DNA of 64,000 nucleotides from Buchnera aphidicola (Pemphigus populi) (lineage in GTDB: Bacteria > Pseudomonadota > Gammaproteobacteria > Enterobacterales > Enterobacteriaceae): the NCBI RefSeq assembly GCF_964058935.1, contig NZ_OZ060372.1, positions 248,001-312,000 of the forward strand, read 5' to 3'. A model generated the notes under the pieces. It had not been told where the DNA came from, did not search any database, and worked only from the letters and a program-made list of their open reading frames with translations. Shown piece by piece: positions 21,426-31,563 of the stretch; positions within the stretch are counted from its first letter, which is position 1, and each line of letters begins with the position of its first letter. Position numbers and translations under genes: made by a program.

Positions 21426-21835
21426 TTAATAAAGATACCATTTTTTTTAATATTTTATGAATTGAATATTCGTCTATTTTACTTTAAATTAGATATTTCT
21501 ATAATATCGAACAATAATAAAAATTACATTATATTACGTATAATTTTTGTTTTTTAGATCATACTAATGATCGCTGGTATACTTTATAGGGTTTTACCTT
21601 TTTCTCAATAAATAAAATATAATCATTAGAAATGATTAGTTTATTTTTTTAAAAAAACAAGTTTGATCATTATATTATATTTATAATATAAATTTTATTT
21701 TTTTTGCTATCTAAAAATATTTTAATGATATTAAGTTTATATTTTTATTTAAAATTTTAATAAATAATTATTTGTGGTCATTTTTTAGATTATGTTAGTA
21801 TATTTTTCAATCTTTGTATAAAATTTTGGATATAT
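21426..21835. promoter_or_regulatory. Divergent lepA/mnmA intergenic region with a candidate promoter
   Basis: This gap contains an unusually GC-containing patch at 21557-21600. It has the hairpin GATCAT-ACTA-ATGATC (21557-21572) followed by TGGTATACT (21575-21583), an extended -10 element (TGnTATACT) reading toward mnmA. No good -35 accompanies it. The remainder is AT-rich without a gene. Confidence 0.35.
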
Positions 21836-22951
21836 ATGTATAAAAATTTTCATAAAAAAGTTATTTTAGCTATGTCCGGAGGTGTAGACTCTTCTGTATC
21901 AGCTTGGTTATTGCTTAAAAAAAAATATAAGGTAGAAGGATTATTTATGAAGAATTGGGAAGAAGACGATACCGATAATTATTGTTCAGCTTACCAAGAT
22001 TTATTAGATGCGCAGAAAGTATGTGATCAATTAGGAATTTATTTACATAAAATTAACTTTTCTTCAGAATATTGGGAGTATGTTTTCAAAGATTTTTTAT
22101 CAGAATACGAAAAAGGACGAACACCGAATCCAGATGTTTTGTGTAATAAAGAAATAAAATTTAAATTATTTTTTCAATTTTCTTTAGAGATATTAAAAGG
22201 GAACTTTATTGCTACAGGACATTATGCAAGAACTAAAATAATCAATAAAAGAATAAGATTATTGAGAGGTATTGATACTAATAAAGATCAAAGTTATTTT
22301 TTGTATAATTTAAATATAGAAAAAATGAAAAAAATTTTATTTCCAGTAGGAAAACTAAAAAAAACTCAAGTACGTAAGATTGCCAAAAAATTAAACATAG
22401 ATGTTGCAGAAAAAAAAGATTCAACTGGAATATGTTTTATTTCTCCTAAAAAATTTAATAATTTTTTAAGTCGTTATCTTCCTCAGAAAATAGGAAATAT
22501 TATTACTGTTTCAGGAGAAAAAATAGGTCAACATGACGGTTTAATGTATTATACATTAGGACAAAGAAAAGGTTTAAGAATAGGAGGAATGAAAGATTTT
22601 AGTAATCAAGCATGGTATGTAGTAAATAAGGATATATCCTCTAATTCATTAATTGTGGCCCAAGGTAATAGAAATCCTTATTTAATGTCTATTGGAATGA
22701 TAGTAAAAAAATTAAATTGGACAAATGGTAAAATATTGAAAAAAGAAATGGCTTGTAGTGTTAAAACTAGGTATCGTCAGGAAGATATACCATGTTATTT
22801 AATACCTATTAATGATAGCTGTATTAAAGTAATTTTCAATTATCCGGTATCTGCTGTTACCCCAGGACAATCAGCTGTATTTTATTTATTAGAAATATGT
22901 ATTGGAGGTGGAATTATTGATGCATCTATTCCATTAAAAAAAATACAATAA
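21836..22951 (+). CDS. mnmA: tRNA-specific 2-thiouridylase MnmA
   Basis: Adds sulfur at wobble uridine-34 of tRNA-Lys, Glu and Gln. 371 residues (E. coli 368). The PP-loop ATPase motif SGGVDSS is at 14-20; the two catalytic cysteines are in [12 protein letters not shown] and STGICFI. The C-terminal beta-barrel ([14 protein letters not shown]) is complete. It precedes hflD by 45 bases in the mnmA-hflD-purB order of E. coli. The pathway also needs sulfur-relay proteins that are not in this window. Confidence 0.96.
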   Translation: MYKNFHKKVILAMSGGVDSSVSAWLLLKKKYKVEGLFMKNWEEDDTDNYCSAYQDLLDAQKVCDQLGIYLHKINFSSEYWEYVFKDFLSEYEKGRTPNPDVLCNKEIKFKLFFQFSLEILKGNFIATGHYARTKIINKRIRLLRGIDTNKDQSYFLYNLNIEKMKKILFPVGKLKKTQVRKIAKKLNIDVAEKKDSTGICFISPKKFNNFLSRYLPQKIGNIITVSGEKIGQHDGLMYYTLGQRKGLRIGGMKDFSNQAWYVVNKDISSNSLIVAQGNRNPYLMSIGMIVKKLNWTNGKILKKEMACSVKTRYRQEDIPCYLIPINDSCIKVIFNYPVSAVTPGQSAVFYLLEICIGGGIIDASIPLKKIQ

Positions 22952-22996
22952 TTATTGTTAATAGTTCTATTATAAATTTTTATATTTTGGAAAATT

Positions 22997-23644
22997 ATGA
23001 TAATGCCTAAAAATATTTATTCTATTACGTTATCACTAGCTGGTTTATGCCAATCTGCTCAATTGGTATATCAGTTATCTCAAACAGGTCATTGTGATAA
23101 TAAAGCTTTTAAAGTATGTATAGAAAGTATTTTAAATATTAATCCTAAAACAGTTTTATCGGTATATGGGAATGAAGAAAAAAACTTAAATATAGGTTTT
23201 AATACTTTATTCAATATTTTAAATATTACTTATAAGAATTCTTTATCTATTTATTTAATAAGATATATTTTTGGTATGATGATACTGGAAAAGAAATTAA
23301 CAAAAAATGTGATTGCATTAAAGAAATTATCTTATTGTTTACAAATAATAAAAAAAAATACTATTACTAATTTTGAAATACATGATAGCTTAATTAATGA
23401 TTTGTCTAGAATTTATTTAGAAATAATTAGTAATCTTGGTTCAAGAATTAAAATTGTGGGTATAGAATCAATATTAAATAAAATAGAAATTCAAAACAAA
23501 TTAAGATCGATATTGCTAGCAGGAATTCGTTCAGTAGCACTATGGCGTCAAGTAGGTGGAAGTCGGTTACAAGTTATATTTTTTCGTAATTGTTTTAATA
23601 CTGAAGTACAGCGTATACTGGTTAAGATAAATAAAAAAAAGTAA
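22997..23644 (+). CDS. hflD: HflD family protein
   Basis: Peripheral membrane protein known in E. coli as a lambda lysogenisation regulator; its housekeeping role is unclear. 215 residues from 22997, or 213 from the ATG at 23003, whose product MPKNIYSITLSLAG matches E. coli MAKNYYDITLALAG exactly in length. GGA before 22997 leaves the choice open. Conserved segments: GLCQSAQLVYQL, LRSILLAGIRSVALWRQVGG. Retention between mnmA and purB in such a reduced genome suggests a useful function unrelated to phage. Confidence 0.9.
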   Translation: MIMPKNIYSITLSLAGLCQSAQLVYQLSQTGHCDNKAFKVCIESILNINPKTVLSVYGNEEKNLNIGFNTLFNILNITYKNSLSIYLIRYIFGMMILEKKLTKNVIALKKLSYCLQIIKKNTITNFEIHDSLINDLSRIYLEIISNLGSRIKIVGIESILNKIEIQNKLRSILLAGIRSVALWRQVGGSRLQVIFFRNCFNTEVQRILVKINKKK

Positions 23645-23703
23645 ACAGTATATTTTAAATTTTCAGTTATACTAACATGAATCAACAACACTTAGGAATA
23701 CTA

Positions 23704-25074
23704 ATGACATTATCTAATTTAACAGCTATTTCTCCTATTGATGGTCGTTATGGGAAAAAAACTTTTTTTTTAAGACCTATATTTAGTGAATATGCTTTAT
23801 TAAAATTTCGTATTAAAATTGAAATTCATTGGATTAAAAAATTATCTGAAATTTCAAATATATTAGAAATTTCTTATTTTAAAGAGGATACAAAAAAATT
23901 TTTAGATGAAATTATTAATAATTTCAATGAGGAAGATGCTAAATATATTAAATGTTTAGAAAAGAATACAAAGCATGATGTAAAAGCTGTAGAATATTTT
24001 TTAAAAAAAAAGTTTTTGAGTAAACCAGAATTAAAAAGTATTATGGAATATATTCATTTTGCTTGTACATCAGAAGATATTAACAATTTAGCATATGCTT
24101 TAATGTTAAAAACCACTAAGGAGCAAATAATAGTTTCATATTGGAAAAATATAATTAAAAAAATAAAAAATATGGCTATTGCTTATAAATCTATACCTAT
24201 TCTATCTCGTACTCATGGGCAACCAGCCAGCCCATCTACGGTAGGAAAAGAAATGCTTAATTTTTCTTATCGAATGAGTCGGCAATTAAAAAAATTAAAC
24301 GATATAGAAATATTAGGGAAATTTAATGGAGCTACAGGAAATTATAATGCTCATTTAGCAGCATATCCTAATATAAATTGGCATCAAATTAGTGAAGAAT
24401 TTGTGACATCATTAGGAATATATTGGAATCCTTATACTACGCAAATTGAGCCACATGATTATATAGCTGAATTATTTAATTGCATATCAATTTTTAATAC
24501 TATTTTATTAGATTTTAATAAGGATATGTGGGGATATATTTCTCTGGGTTATTTTAAACAAAAATGCATTTCTAATGAAATTGGTTCTTCAACTATGCCC
24601 CATAAAATAAATCCTATTGATTTTGAAAATTCAGAAGGAAATTTAGGATTAGCTAATTCAATGATTAATCATATCACGTCTAAGTTATTGATTTCTCGTT
24701 GGCAAAGAGATTTAAGTGATTCAACAGTATTGCGTAATTTAGGAATGATTATATCATATTCAATTATAGCGTATGATTCAGTGTTATCTGGAATAAAAAA
24801 TATAGATATTAACCAAGAAAAATTATTAAAAGATTTAAATGAGAACTGGGAAGTTTTATCTGAAGCTATACAAACTATAATGAAAAAATATGGTATTTCT
24901 AAACCTTATGAAAAATTAAAAACTTTAACTAGAGGTAAAACTATTAATAGTATTGTACTACATAAATTTATTAATGGTTTGGGTATTCCTGAAGAAGAAA
25001 AAAAAAGATTAATTAATTTTACTCCTAGTAATTACATAGGAGATGCAGTACAATTAGTGATAAACAGTGTTTGA
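23704..25074 (+). CDS. purB: Adenylosuccinate lyase
   Basis: Catalyses two fumarate-releasing steps in purine synthesis, on SAICAR and on adenylosuccinate. 456 residues from the ATG at 23704 (MTLSNLTAISPIDGRYG), the same length as E. coli and aligned with its start; an ATG at 23677 would add nine unmatched residues. Catalytic histidine in SRTHGQPA and the flexible signature loop GSSTMPHKINPIDFENSEGN are intact. Third gene of the mnmA-hflD-purB operon. Together with gpt it provides purine salvage and interconversion. Confidence 0.96.
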   Translation: MTLSNLTAISPIDGRYGKKTFFLRPIFSEYALLKFRIKIEIHWIKKLSEISNILEISYFKEDTKKFLDEIINNFNEEDAKYIKCLEKNTKHDVKAVEYFLKKKFLSKPELKSIMEYIHFACTSEDINNLAYALMLKTTKEQIIVSYWKNIIKKIKNMAIAYKSIPILSRTHGQPASPSTVGKEMLNFSYRMSRQLKKLNDIEILGKFNGATGNYNAHLAAYPNINWHQISEEFVTSLGIYWNPYTTQIEPHDYIAELFNCISIFNTILLDFNKDMWGYISLGYFKQKCISNEIGSSTMPHKINPIDFENSEGNLGLANSMINHITSKLLISRWQRDLSDSTVLRNLGMIISYSIIAYDSVLSGIKNIDINQEKLLKDLNENWEVLSEAIQTIMKKYGISKPYEKLKTLTRGKTINSIVLHKFINGLGIPEEEKKRLINFTPSNYIGDAVQLVINSV

Positions 25075-25742
25075 TGAGAATGTTAAATATTACATTTAAT
25101 TTAATATTTATCAACCAGATAATATTTTTAAAAATTAAATAAATATTTTTTAATAAAAAACACTGTACATATAAATTAGTATTTATTAATAAGATTATTT
25201 ATAATTTATTAAAATAATGATCGTTATTGTTTTACTTTTCAAGTAGTACCATTCATCATTAAAAATGATGGTTTAATTTTTTATAAAAAAATAAAATTAA
25301 TTAAATATATTATTTATGTAGTATAAAAAAGTTATTTTTAAAATATTTTTAACAAAATTATGTCAAATATACGCAGTTAAAATATTACTATTAGCAATAG
25401 TATTACTTTTTTAATATAAAATATATCCGATCTTAATAAAACTAATATAAATATTTTATTTTTTCAAAAACAATAAATTAATTTTTACTATAGACTATGA
25501 TGAAAATTTTTTTTTCTCTATAAATTTTATAGATTAGGGAGTATTTTAATTTTACATATTAGTGTGAAATATTATAAACGTATTACATCTAACATACATG
25601 GTATAAATATTTTTATATATAAAATAAATTAATAAAAAACTTATATCAAAATAAAATATTACAATTTAGAATTAATATTCTATTAGTCATATTAATCTAT
25701 ATTAATATCATTTTTTAAAAATCTTTTTTATTATAAAAAACA
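25075..25742. other. Non-coding gap between purB and fabI
   Basis: About 670 AT-rich bases. Near the purB end, CATCATT-AAA-AATGATG (25254-25270) followed by GTTTAATTTTTTAT is a weak terminator-like hairpin. I could not recognise a gene relic. Confidence 0.4.
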
Positions 25743-26536
25743 ATGAATAATATAAACATTCTGAAAGGAAAAAAAATACTCATTACTGGTATATCAAATA
25801 AATTCTCAATAGCTTTTGGTATAGCTAAAGTAATGTATGCCCATGGAGCAGAATTAGCTTTTACTTGCCGAGATAATCAATCAAAAAAAAAATATTATCA
25901 TTTGCTTCAGAATTAGGTTCCAATATTGTTGTAATATGTAACGTTACTAAAGATAAAAATATTAAAAATTTGTTTGCTCAACTATTTAATATATGGGGGA
26001 CATTTGACGGTTTTGTTCATTCTATCGCTTTCGCTTCAAAAATTAATTTATCGGGTAATTATGTAAATACTATTACTAAAAGTATATTTGAAACAGCACA
26101 TAATATTAGTTCTTATAGTTTTGTAGCAATGGCTAGAGAATGTAAAGACATATTAAATAAAAACTCTTCTTTAGTAACTTTATCTTACTTAGGCTCGCAA
26201 CGAGTGGTTCCTTATTATAATGTAATGGGATTAGCTAAAGCATCTCTAGAATCTAATATGAGATATATGGCTAATGCTTTAGGATCAAATGATATTCGTG
26301 TTAATGCGATTTCTTCCGCTCCTATTAAAACTGTATCTGCATGTGGTATTAAAAAATTTAAAAAAATATTAAATATTTATCCTTCAATGGCACCAATTCG
26401 TAAACCTATTACGTCTAAAGATATAGGTAATACAGCTTCTTTTTTATGTTCTGATTTATCTAGGGGTATTACAGGACAAATAATTTATGTTGATGGTGGT
26501 TTTAATATTACATCTATGAATTTATCAGATTATTAA
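25743..26536 (+). pseudogene. fabI: Enoyl-ACP reductase FabI, frame interrupted at a poly(A) tract
   Basis: NADH-dependent reductase of the last step of each fatty acid elongation cycle and target of triclosan-type inhibitors. The 5' part starts MNNINILKGKKILITGISNK (Rossmann nucleotide-binding start, like E. coli GKRILVTGVASK) and runs to a tract of ten A at 25883-25892, then hits TAG. The rest (FASELGSNIVVICNV...) continues in another frame to 26536, with the YNVMGLAK catalytic Tyr/Lys motif and the tail QIIYVDGGFNI conserved. Adding one A (11 A) joins the two parts exactly collinear with E. coli, with no residues gained or lost. Both halves look selected, so it is probably functional through polymerase slippage at the A tract rather than dead; no other reductase is visible here. 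Confidence 0.85.
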
Positions 26537-26724
26537 TATTATTTAATAATATCTCTGTCAATGCAATCAATGTCTATTGTTTTTAGAAATACATTTATAA
26601 TTAATTTATATTAATGAATATTTTTATTTATTTAAAATAAAATTAGATATATGTATTAGCATTCTAGACATTTCTCTTATTTTAAAAAAAATTATTGTTA
26701 TTTTGAAACTTAGGTCTAATCATT

Positions 26725-28671
26725 ATGTTCTTAAATAATCCATTACTTGAAAAATTGAAAAAGACACTACACGATAAATTACCTCAAGTTGAAGGTATTG
26801 TTAAAGGGAACGAAAAAGGTTTTGGATTTCTAGATGTTGATGCACAAACAAGTTATTTTATTCCTCCTAACGATATGAAAAAAGTGATGCATGGTGATAA
26901 AATAGCAGCACGAATACAGGTAGAAAAAAATAGAGAAATCGCTAAACCTGAAAGATTAATTGAACCTTTTTTAAATACATTTATAGGAAAAATAGAAATA
27001 AAAAAAAATAATATTTTCATATTACCTGATTATCCATTATTAAAAGAATTAATATTATGTCATTTTGATAAAAATAGTTCACATAATTTTAAAACAGGTG
27101 ATTGGGTGGTCGCACAATTAATTATGCATGGGCTACAAAGAGAAAAAAAATTTCGTGCTAAAATAATAAAATTTATTATAGAAGAGAATAGTTTCTTAGT
27201 ACCATGGAAAGTAAGCCTATCTCGTCACAATCTTAATATGAATGAACCTAAATTGTATCCCAAAGAAATTATTTTTGATCAATCGTCTGATAGAAAAGAT
27301 TTAACTCATTTAGATTTTATAACTATTGATAGTTTAAATACAAAAGATATTGATGATGCTCTTTTTATTAAAAAAGAAAAAAATAATAATATTAGTTTAT
27401 TTGTTGCTATTGCAGATCCAACATCTTATTTTTCCAAAAATAGCAATACAGACAAAATAGCATTGGAAAGAGGATTTACTAATTACTTACCAGGATTTAA
27501 CATTCCTATGTTACCACGTACATTATCTGAAGATTTATGTTCTCTAAAACCCAATGTAAAAAGACCAGCGCTAGTTTGTCGTATTGTTGTGAACAATCAA
27601 GGTGATATCTTATATGAAAAAATATTTTTTTTCTTAGCATGGATTAAATCTAAAGCAAAATTAGTATATGAAGATGTATCAGATTGGTTGGAAAATATAG
27701 GATCATGGCAACCACAAACGGATGCAATCGGTAATCAAATTTTATTACTAAATCATTTTTCTAAAATACGTACTATATGGCGTAATACTCACGCTTTAAT
27801 ATTTAAAGAACGTGCAGAATATAAATTTAATATATCTGATAATGGAGAAATTTTAAATATATCCCGTAACTATAGACGCATTGCTCATAAAATTATTGAA
27901 GAAGCAATGATTTCTGCTAATAGTTGTTCTGCAAAAATTTTATCAGAAAAACTAGGATTTGGTATTTACAATGTGCATTCTGGATTTGATCCTATTAATG
28001 CAAAAAATGTAGCTGAAATTTTATTGCATTACAATATCACCATTACAGAAAAAGAAATTACTACATTGTCAGGATTTTGTAAGCTTCATCGTATACTAAA
28101 TAAATTATCCAATAATTATATCAGCAATCGTATTCGTCGTTTACAATCTTTTGGAGAAATCGCTACAATACCGAATCCTCATTTTGGTTTAGGATTAAAA
28201 TCTTATGCTACATGGACCTCTCCTATTAGAAAATATAGTGATATAATTAATCATCGTTTTTTAAAAGCAATTATTCAAAATAAAAAAGTAATTAAACCAA
28301 ATAGTTCCATTACTTCTAAAATTAGTGATTGTCGTCGTAAAAATAGAATGTCTGAAAGAGATGTAGAAGATTGGTTATATACAATTTTTTTAAATCAAAC
28401 AAAATATAAAAAAAGTATTTTTGATGCGGAGGTGATTGATATCACCCGTGGTGGAATTAGAGCGAAAATAATAGAAAATGGTGCAAATATTTTTATTCCT
28501 ATGCCATTTTTACATAAAAATAGAAATGAATTAGTTTGTAATCAAGAAAAAGGCATAATAAATATTATGAATAAAATAGCTTATCGTCTTTCTGACATAA
28601 TTAAAGTAAAATTAAGAGAGATAAGAATAAGATCACGTAGTATTATAGCCATACCTATAGAGCTTTCCTGA
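26725..28671 (+). CDS. rnb: Exoribonuclease II
   Basis: Processive 3'-5' exoribonuclease degrading single-stranded RNA. 648 residues (E. coli 644). Domain order: cold-shock domains (residues 1-180), catalytic RNB domain with the acidic cluster in TIDSLNTKDIDDALF, and the C-terminal S1 domain (VIDITRGGIRAKI). The start MFLNNPLLEKLKK aligns with E. coli MFQDNPLLAQLKQ. Followed after one base by a possible small ORF. Confidence 0.96.
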   Translation: MFLNNPLLEKLKKTLHDKLPQVEGIVKGNEKGFGFLDVDAQTSYFIPPNDMKKVMHGDKIAARIQVEKNREIAKPERLIEPFLNTFIGKIEIKKNNIFILPDYPLLKELILCHFDKNSSHNFKTGDWVVAQLIMHGLQREKKFRAKIIKFIIEENSFLVPWKVSLSRHNLNMNEPKLYPKEIIFDQSSDRKDLTHLDFITIDSLNTKDIDDALFIKKEKNNNISLFVAIADPTSYFSKNSNTDKIALERGFTNYLPGFNIPMLPRTLSEDLCSLKPNVKRPALVCRIVVNNQGDILYEKIFFFLAWIKSKAKLVYEDVSDWLENIGSWQPQTDAIGNQILLLNHFSKIRTIWRNTHALIFKERAEYKFNISDNGEILNISRNYRRIAHKIIEEAMISANSCSAKILSEKLGFGIYNVHSGFDPINAKNVAEILLHYNITITEKEITTLSGFCKLHRILNKLSNNYISNRIRRLQSFGEIATIPNPHFGLGLKSYATWTSPIRKYSDIINHRFLKAIIQNKKVIKPNSSITSKISDCRRKNRMSERDVEDWLYTIFLNQTKYKKSIFDAEVIDITRGGIRAKIIENGANIFIPMPFLHKNRNELVCNQEKGIINIMNKIAYRLSDIIKVKLREIRIRSRSIIAIPIELS

Positions 28672-28672
28672 C

Positions 28673-28801
28673 ATGGATCTCGGATCTGTAACTAATTCAA
28701 TATACGATAAATTATATCAGTATTTTTATATTGGATTAGTTATACTAATTACTATTTTATGTATGATTAGTAATTTTATTTTTAATGATAAAGTACAGTG
28801 A
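28673..28801 (+). CDS. Possible small single-pass membrane protein (42 residues)
   Basis: An ATG one base after the rnb stop opens a 42-codon frame, starting MDLGSVTNSIYDKLYQYF. It holds one hydrophobic stretch (about residues 19-38, YIGLVILITILCMISNFIF) and a charged tail (NDKVQ). The first third is richer in G and C than nearby spacers. Its position suggests translation by ribosomes finishing rnb; there is no clear separate ribosome site. I do not recognise it. With stop codons as frequent as they are in this DNA, an open run this long is uncommon but not exceptional by chance. Confidence 0.35.
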   Translation: MDLGSVTNSIYDKLYQYFYIGLVILITILCMISNFIFNDKVQ

Positions 28802-28873
28802 TAAATTACATAGCTTTCAATAAATTATTGTTTTTAATCCTATTAAACCTTTATCTATCATTAGGAGTTACAT

Positions 28874-29515
28874 GTGGGTATTTCAATGTCTGATATTTCT
28901 ACTTACATAAAGTTTTTTATTAGTTTATGTGCTTTAGTGAATCCAATAGGTATGATTCCTATTTTCGCTAGCATGACCAGTAATCAAACTATACTAGAAA
29001 GAAATAATACTAATTTTTTAACAAATATATCAGTAATAATAATTTTATGTACTTCTTTATTTTTAGGAAATACTATTTTAGATATTTTTGGGATCTCAAT
29101 TAATTCTTTTCGTATTGCAGGTGGTATTTTAGTTATTATTATTGCTATGTCCATGTTAAATGGTAAATTAATATCAGATATGAAAAAAACACAAAATACT
29201 ATAAAATCTGCTATTTCTAAAAATATAGCAGTTGTGCCATTAGCTATGCCTTTAATTGCTGGACCTGGAGCTATTAGTTCTACTATTGTTTGGAGCACCA
29301 ATTATCCTGGTTTTGGACATATATTGGGTTGTATGATAGCAATCATATTATTTTCAATATTATGTTGGTTATTATTTAGATCTGCTCCTTTTTTCGTATA
29401 TATGTTAGGAGATACTGGTATTAATATTATTACACGTATTATGGGTTTATTGCTTATGTCGCTAGGTGTTGAATTTATTATTACCGGAATAAAATCTACT
29501 TTTTTAATTTATTAA
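28874..29515 (+). CDS. ychE: MarC family inner-membrane protein YchE
   Basis: Polytopic membrane protein of unknown function, 213 residues with about six transmembrane segments. It is closest to E. coli YchE: ALVNPIGMIPIFASMTS, ISINSFRIAGGILVIIIAMSM, GPGAISSTIVW and TGINIITRIMGLLLMSLGVEFI all correspond. I chose the GTG at 28874 because AGGAG at 28863-28867 lies six bases before it; the in-frame ATG at 28886 is too far away. The ATG at 28872 is out of frame. Confidence 0.93.
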   Translation: MGISMSDISTYIKFFISLCALVNPIGMIPIFASMTSNQTILERNNTNFLTNISVIIILCTSLFLGNTILDIFGISINSFRIAGGILVIIIAMSMLNGKLISDMKKTQNTIKSAISKNIAVVPLAMPLIAGPGAISSTIVWSTNYPGFGHILGCMIAIILFSILCWLLFRSAPFFVYMLGDTGINIITRIMGLLLMSLGVEFIITGIKSTFLIY

Positions 29516-29578
29516 AGTTATTTTTTTACTAATTAATAATTAGTATTAATTTATTTTAAAATTTTAATAGGATTAATT

Positions 29579-30214
29579 TTGTATAATAACTCAATTATTG
29601 TTCGTGATTTAGGATTACAACATTGGAAAATAGTATCTGATTTAATGCAAGCATTTACCACTATTAGAACTGTGGAAACATTAGATGAATTATGGTGTGT
29701 AGAGCATTATCCAATTTTTACTTTAGGATCGTTAGGTACACGAAAAGATATAATTAAACCTGTAAAAATACCAATCATGCATACTAACAGAGGGGGTAAA
29801 ATAACCTACCATGGACCTGGTCAACAGATAATATATTTGTTACTTGATCTTAAACGAAGAAATATAAGTGTAAGAAATATCATTTCCTTAATAGAAAATA
29901 GTGTGGTTGATACATTGAATTATTTTTTCATTAAATCACATATTATGCATGAATATCCTGGTGTATTTGTGAAAAACAAAAAAATTTGTTCTTTTGGTTT
30001 ACGTATTAAAAAAGGTTGTTCTTTACACGGTTTTTCATTAAATGTTTGTATGGATATGAGACCATTTTCCTATATTTATCCATGTGGGAATAAAAAAATC
30101 AATATGACACAAATATATGATTTTAAAAAAAATATTAACTGTACAACTATAAAATTAGTTTTAATAAAAAAAATAGTTAATTTTTTAAAAATTAGCAGTA
30201 TTTTTTATAAATAA
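29579..30214 (+). CDS. lipB: Octanoyl-[ACP] transferase LipB
   Basis: Moves octanoate from acyl carrier protein to lipoyl domains, the first step of lipoate synthesis. 211 residues. RGGKITYHGPGQQ is the family signature; the conserved lysine (GLRIKKGCSLHG) and catalytic cysteine (YIYPCGNKK) are present. The start is a TTG at 29579, supported by AGGA at 29569-29572 six bases upstream and by alignment with E. coli MYQDKILVRHLG. It pairs functionally with lipA downstream and depends on octanoyl-ACP, hence on the fatty acid cycle that includes FabI. Confidence 0.95.
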   Translation: MYNNSIIVRDLGLQHWKIVSDLMQAFTTIRTVETLDELWCVEHYPIFTLGSLGTRKDIIKPVKIPIMHTNRGGKITYHGPGQQIIYLLLDLKRRNISVRNIISLIENSVVDTLNYFFIKSHIMHEYPGVFVKNKKICSFGLRIKKGCSLHGFSLNVCMDMRPFSYIYPCGNKKINMTQIYDFKKNINCTTIKLVLIKKIVNFLKISSIFYK

Positions 30215-30390
30215 ATATAAAATTTGAATTTTTATATTGATCCGTATACAATATATTATTGTATTTTAAAATTAGTATTTTTAAAAAATTTTAATATTAA
30301 TTACTTCATAAAAGATAATTATATTTTATATATATTACCCGTAAATCCTTTTAATGAATAAGATTGCATTACTATATTAATAAAATATTG

Positions 30391-31338
30391 ATGAATGATT
30401 TATACCATAAAAAACTAAAATATAAAAATAGAAATATTTTAAAATCAGATTTAATACCCATTAAAATGAATGAACACCATATTAGTTCTTTAAAAAAACC
30501 AAATTGGATAAAAGTAAGAATAAAATCTGATTCGAAAAAAATAAACAGAATAAAAAATATTTTAAAAGAAAATAATTTACATTCTGTTTGTGAAGAAGCA
30601 TTATGTCCTAATTTATCAGAGTGTTTCAATAATAATACAGCTACTTTTATGATTCTTGGTGCCATATGTACTCGTCGTTGTGGATTTTGTGCTGTAAAAA
30701 ATGGAAGACCATTAATTCCTGATAAAAATGAAGCTATAAAATTGTCTTCAGCAATATTAAAAATGAAAATAAGTTATGTGGTTATCACCTCTGTTGCTCG
30801 TGATGATTTACATGATGGAGGGGCTCAACATTTTATAGATTGTATTCAACAAATTAGGAAAGAAAATAATATTACCATAGAAATATTAGTTCCTGATTTT
30901 AGAGGTCGTACAAAAAAAGCATTGAAAATTATTAATAAAGCACCTCCTGATGTGTTTAATCATAATTTAGAAAATGTTCCTCGTTTATATTCCTATATTC
31001 GTCCGGGTGCTGATTATTATTTATCACTGCGATTATTAGAAAAATTTAAATTAGATAATCCTACAATACCCACAAAATCAGGTCTAATGTTAGGATTAGG
31101 GGAAAAATACAAAGAAGTAATATCAGTTATGCGTGATCTTCGTTATCATGGAGTCACAATGATTACATTAGGTCAGTATTTACAACCTAGTTCTAAGCAT
31201 CTTCCTGTAAAAAGATATATTACACCATTAGAGTTTGAACAACTTAAAATAGAGGCATACAAAATGGGATTTACTAATGCTTTTTGCGGTCCTTTAGTTC
31301 GTTCGTCGTATCATGCTAATTTACAATACTATGCTTAA
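30391..31338 (+). CDS. lipA: Lipoyl synthase
   Basis: Radical SAM enzyme inserting two sulfurs into protein-bound octanoate. 315 residues from the ATG at 30391 (E. coli 321); an in-frame TTG at 30364 would add nine residues but has no support. Both iron-sulfur clusters are encoded: auxiliary [12 protein letters not shown] and radical [11 protein letters not shown]. The C-terminal serine ligand region (VRSSYHA) is present. With LipB it supplies lipoate to 2-oxoacid dehydrogenases. Confidence 0.95.
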   Translation: MNDLYHKKLKYKNRNILKSDLIPIKMNEHHISSLKKPNWIKVRIKSDSKKINRIKNILKENNLHSVCEEALCPNLSECFNNNTATFMILGAICTRRCGFCAVKNGRPLIPDKNEAIKLSSAILKMKISYVVITSVARDDLHDGGAQHFIDCIQQIRKENNITIEILVPDFRGRTKKALKIINKAPPDVFNHNLENVPRLYSYIRPGADYYLSLRLLEKFKLDNPTIPTKSGLMLGLGEKYKEVISVMRDLRYHGVTMITLGQYLQPSSKHLPVKRYITPLEFEQLKIEAYKMGFTNAFCGPLVRSSYHANLQYYA

Positions 31339-31563
31339 ATTATATTAATTTATAATATAAAAATATTATTTTATTTTAATTTAAAATTATAGAATTGTTT
31401 TTAATACTAATATCACTAATTAATAATATAAATTATATTTTTTATTTTTTATAAGAAAAATCTGATTATTTATCAAAAATAAAATACTGATAATATTCAT
31501 TATTTTATGTTAAATAACATATTATTATTTTATAAAAGTGTACTCTTATATTAAGGTTTTTTA

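Noticed and set aside
25254..25285. Terminator after purB
   Set aside because: Seven-base AT-rich stem with an interrupted T-run; too weak to call in DNA of this composition, so only mentioned in the gap entry.
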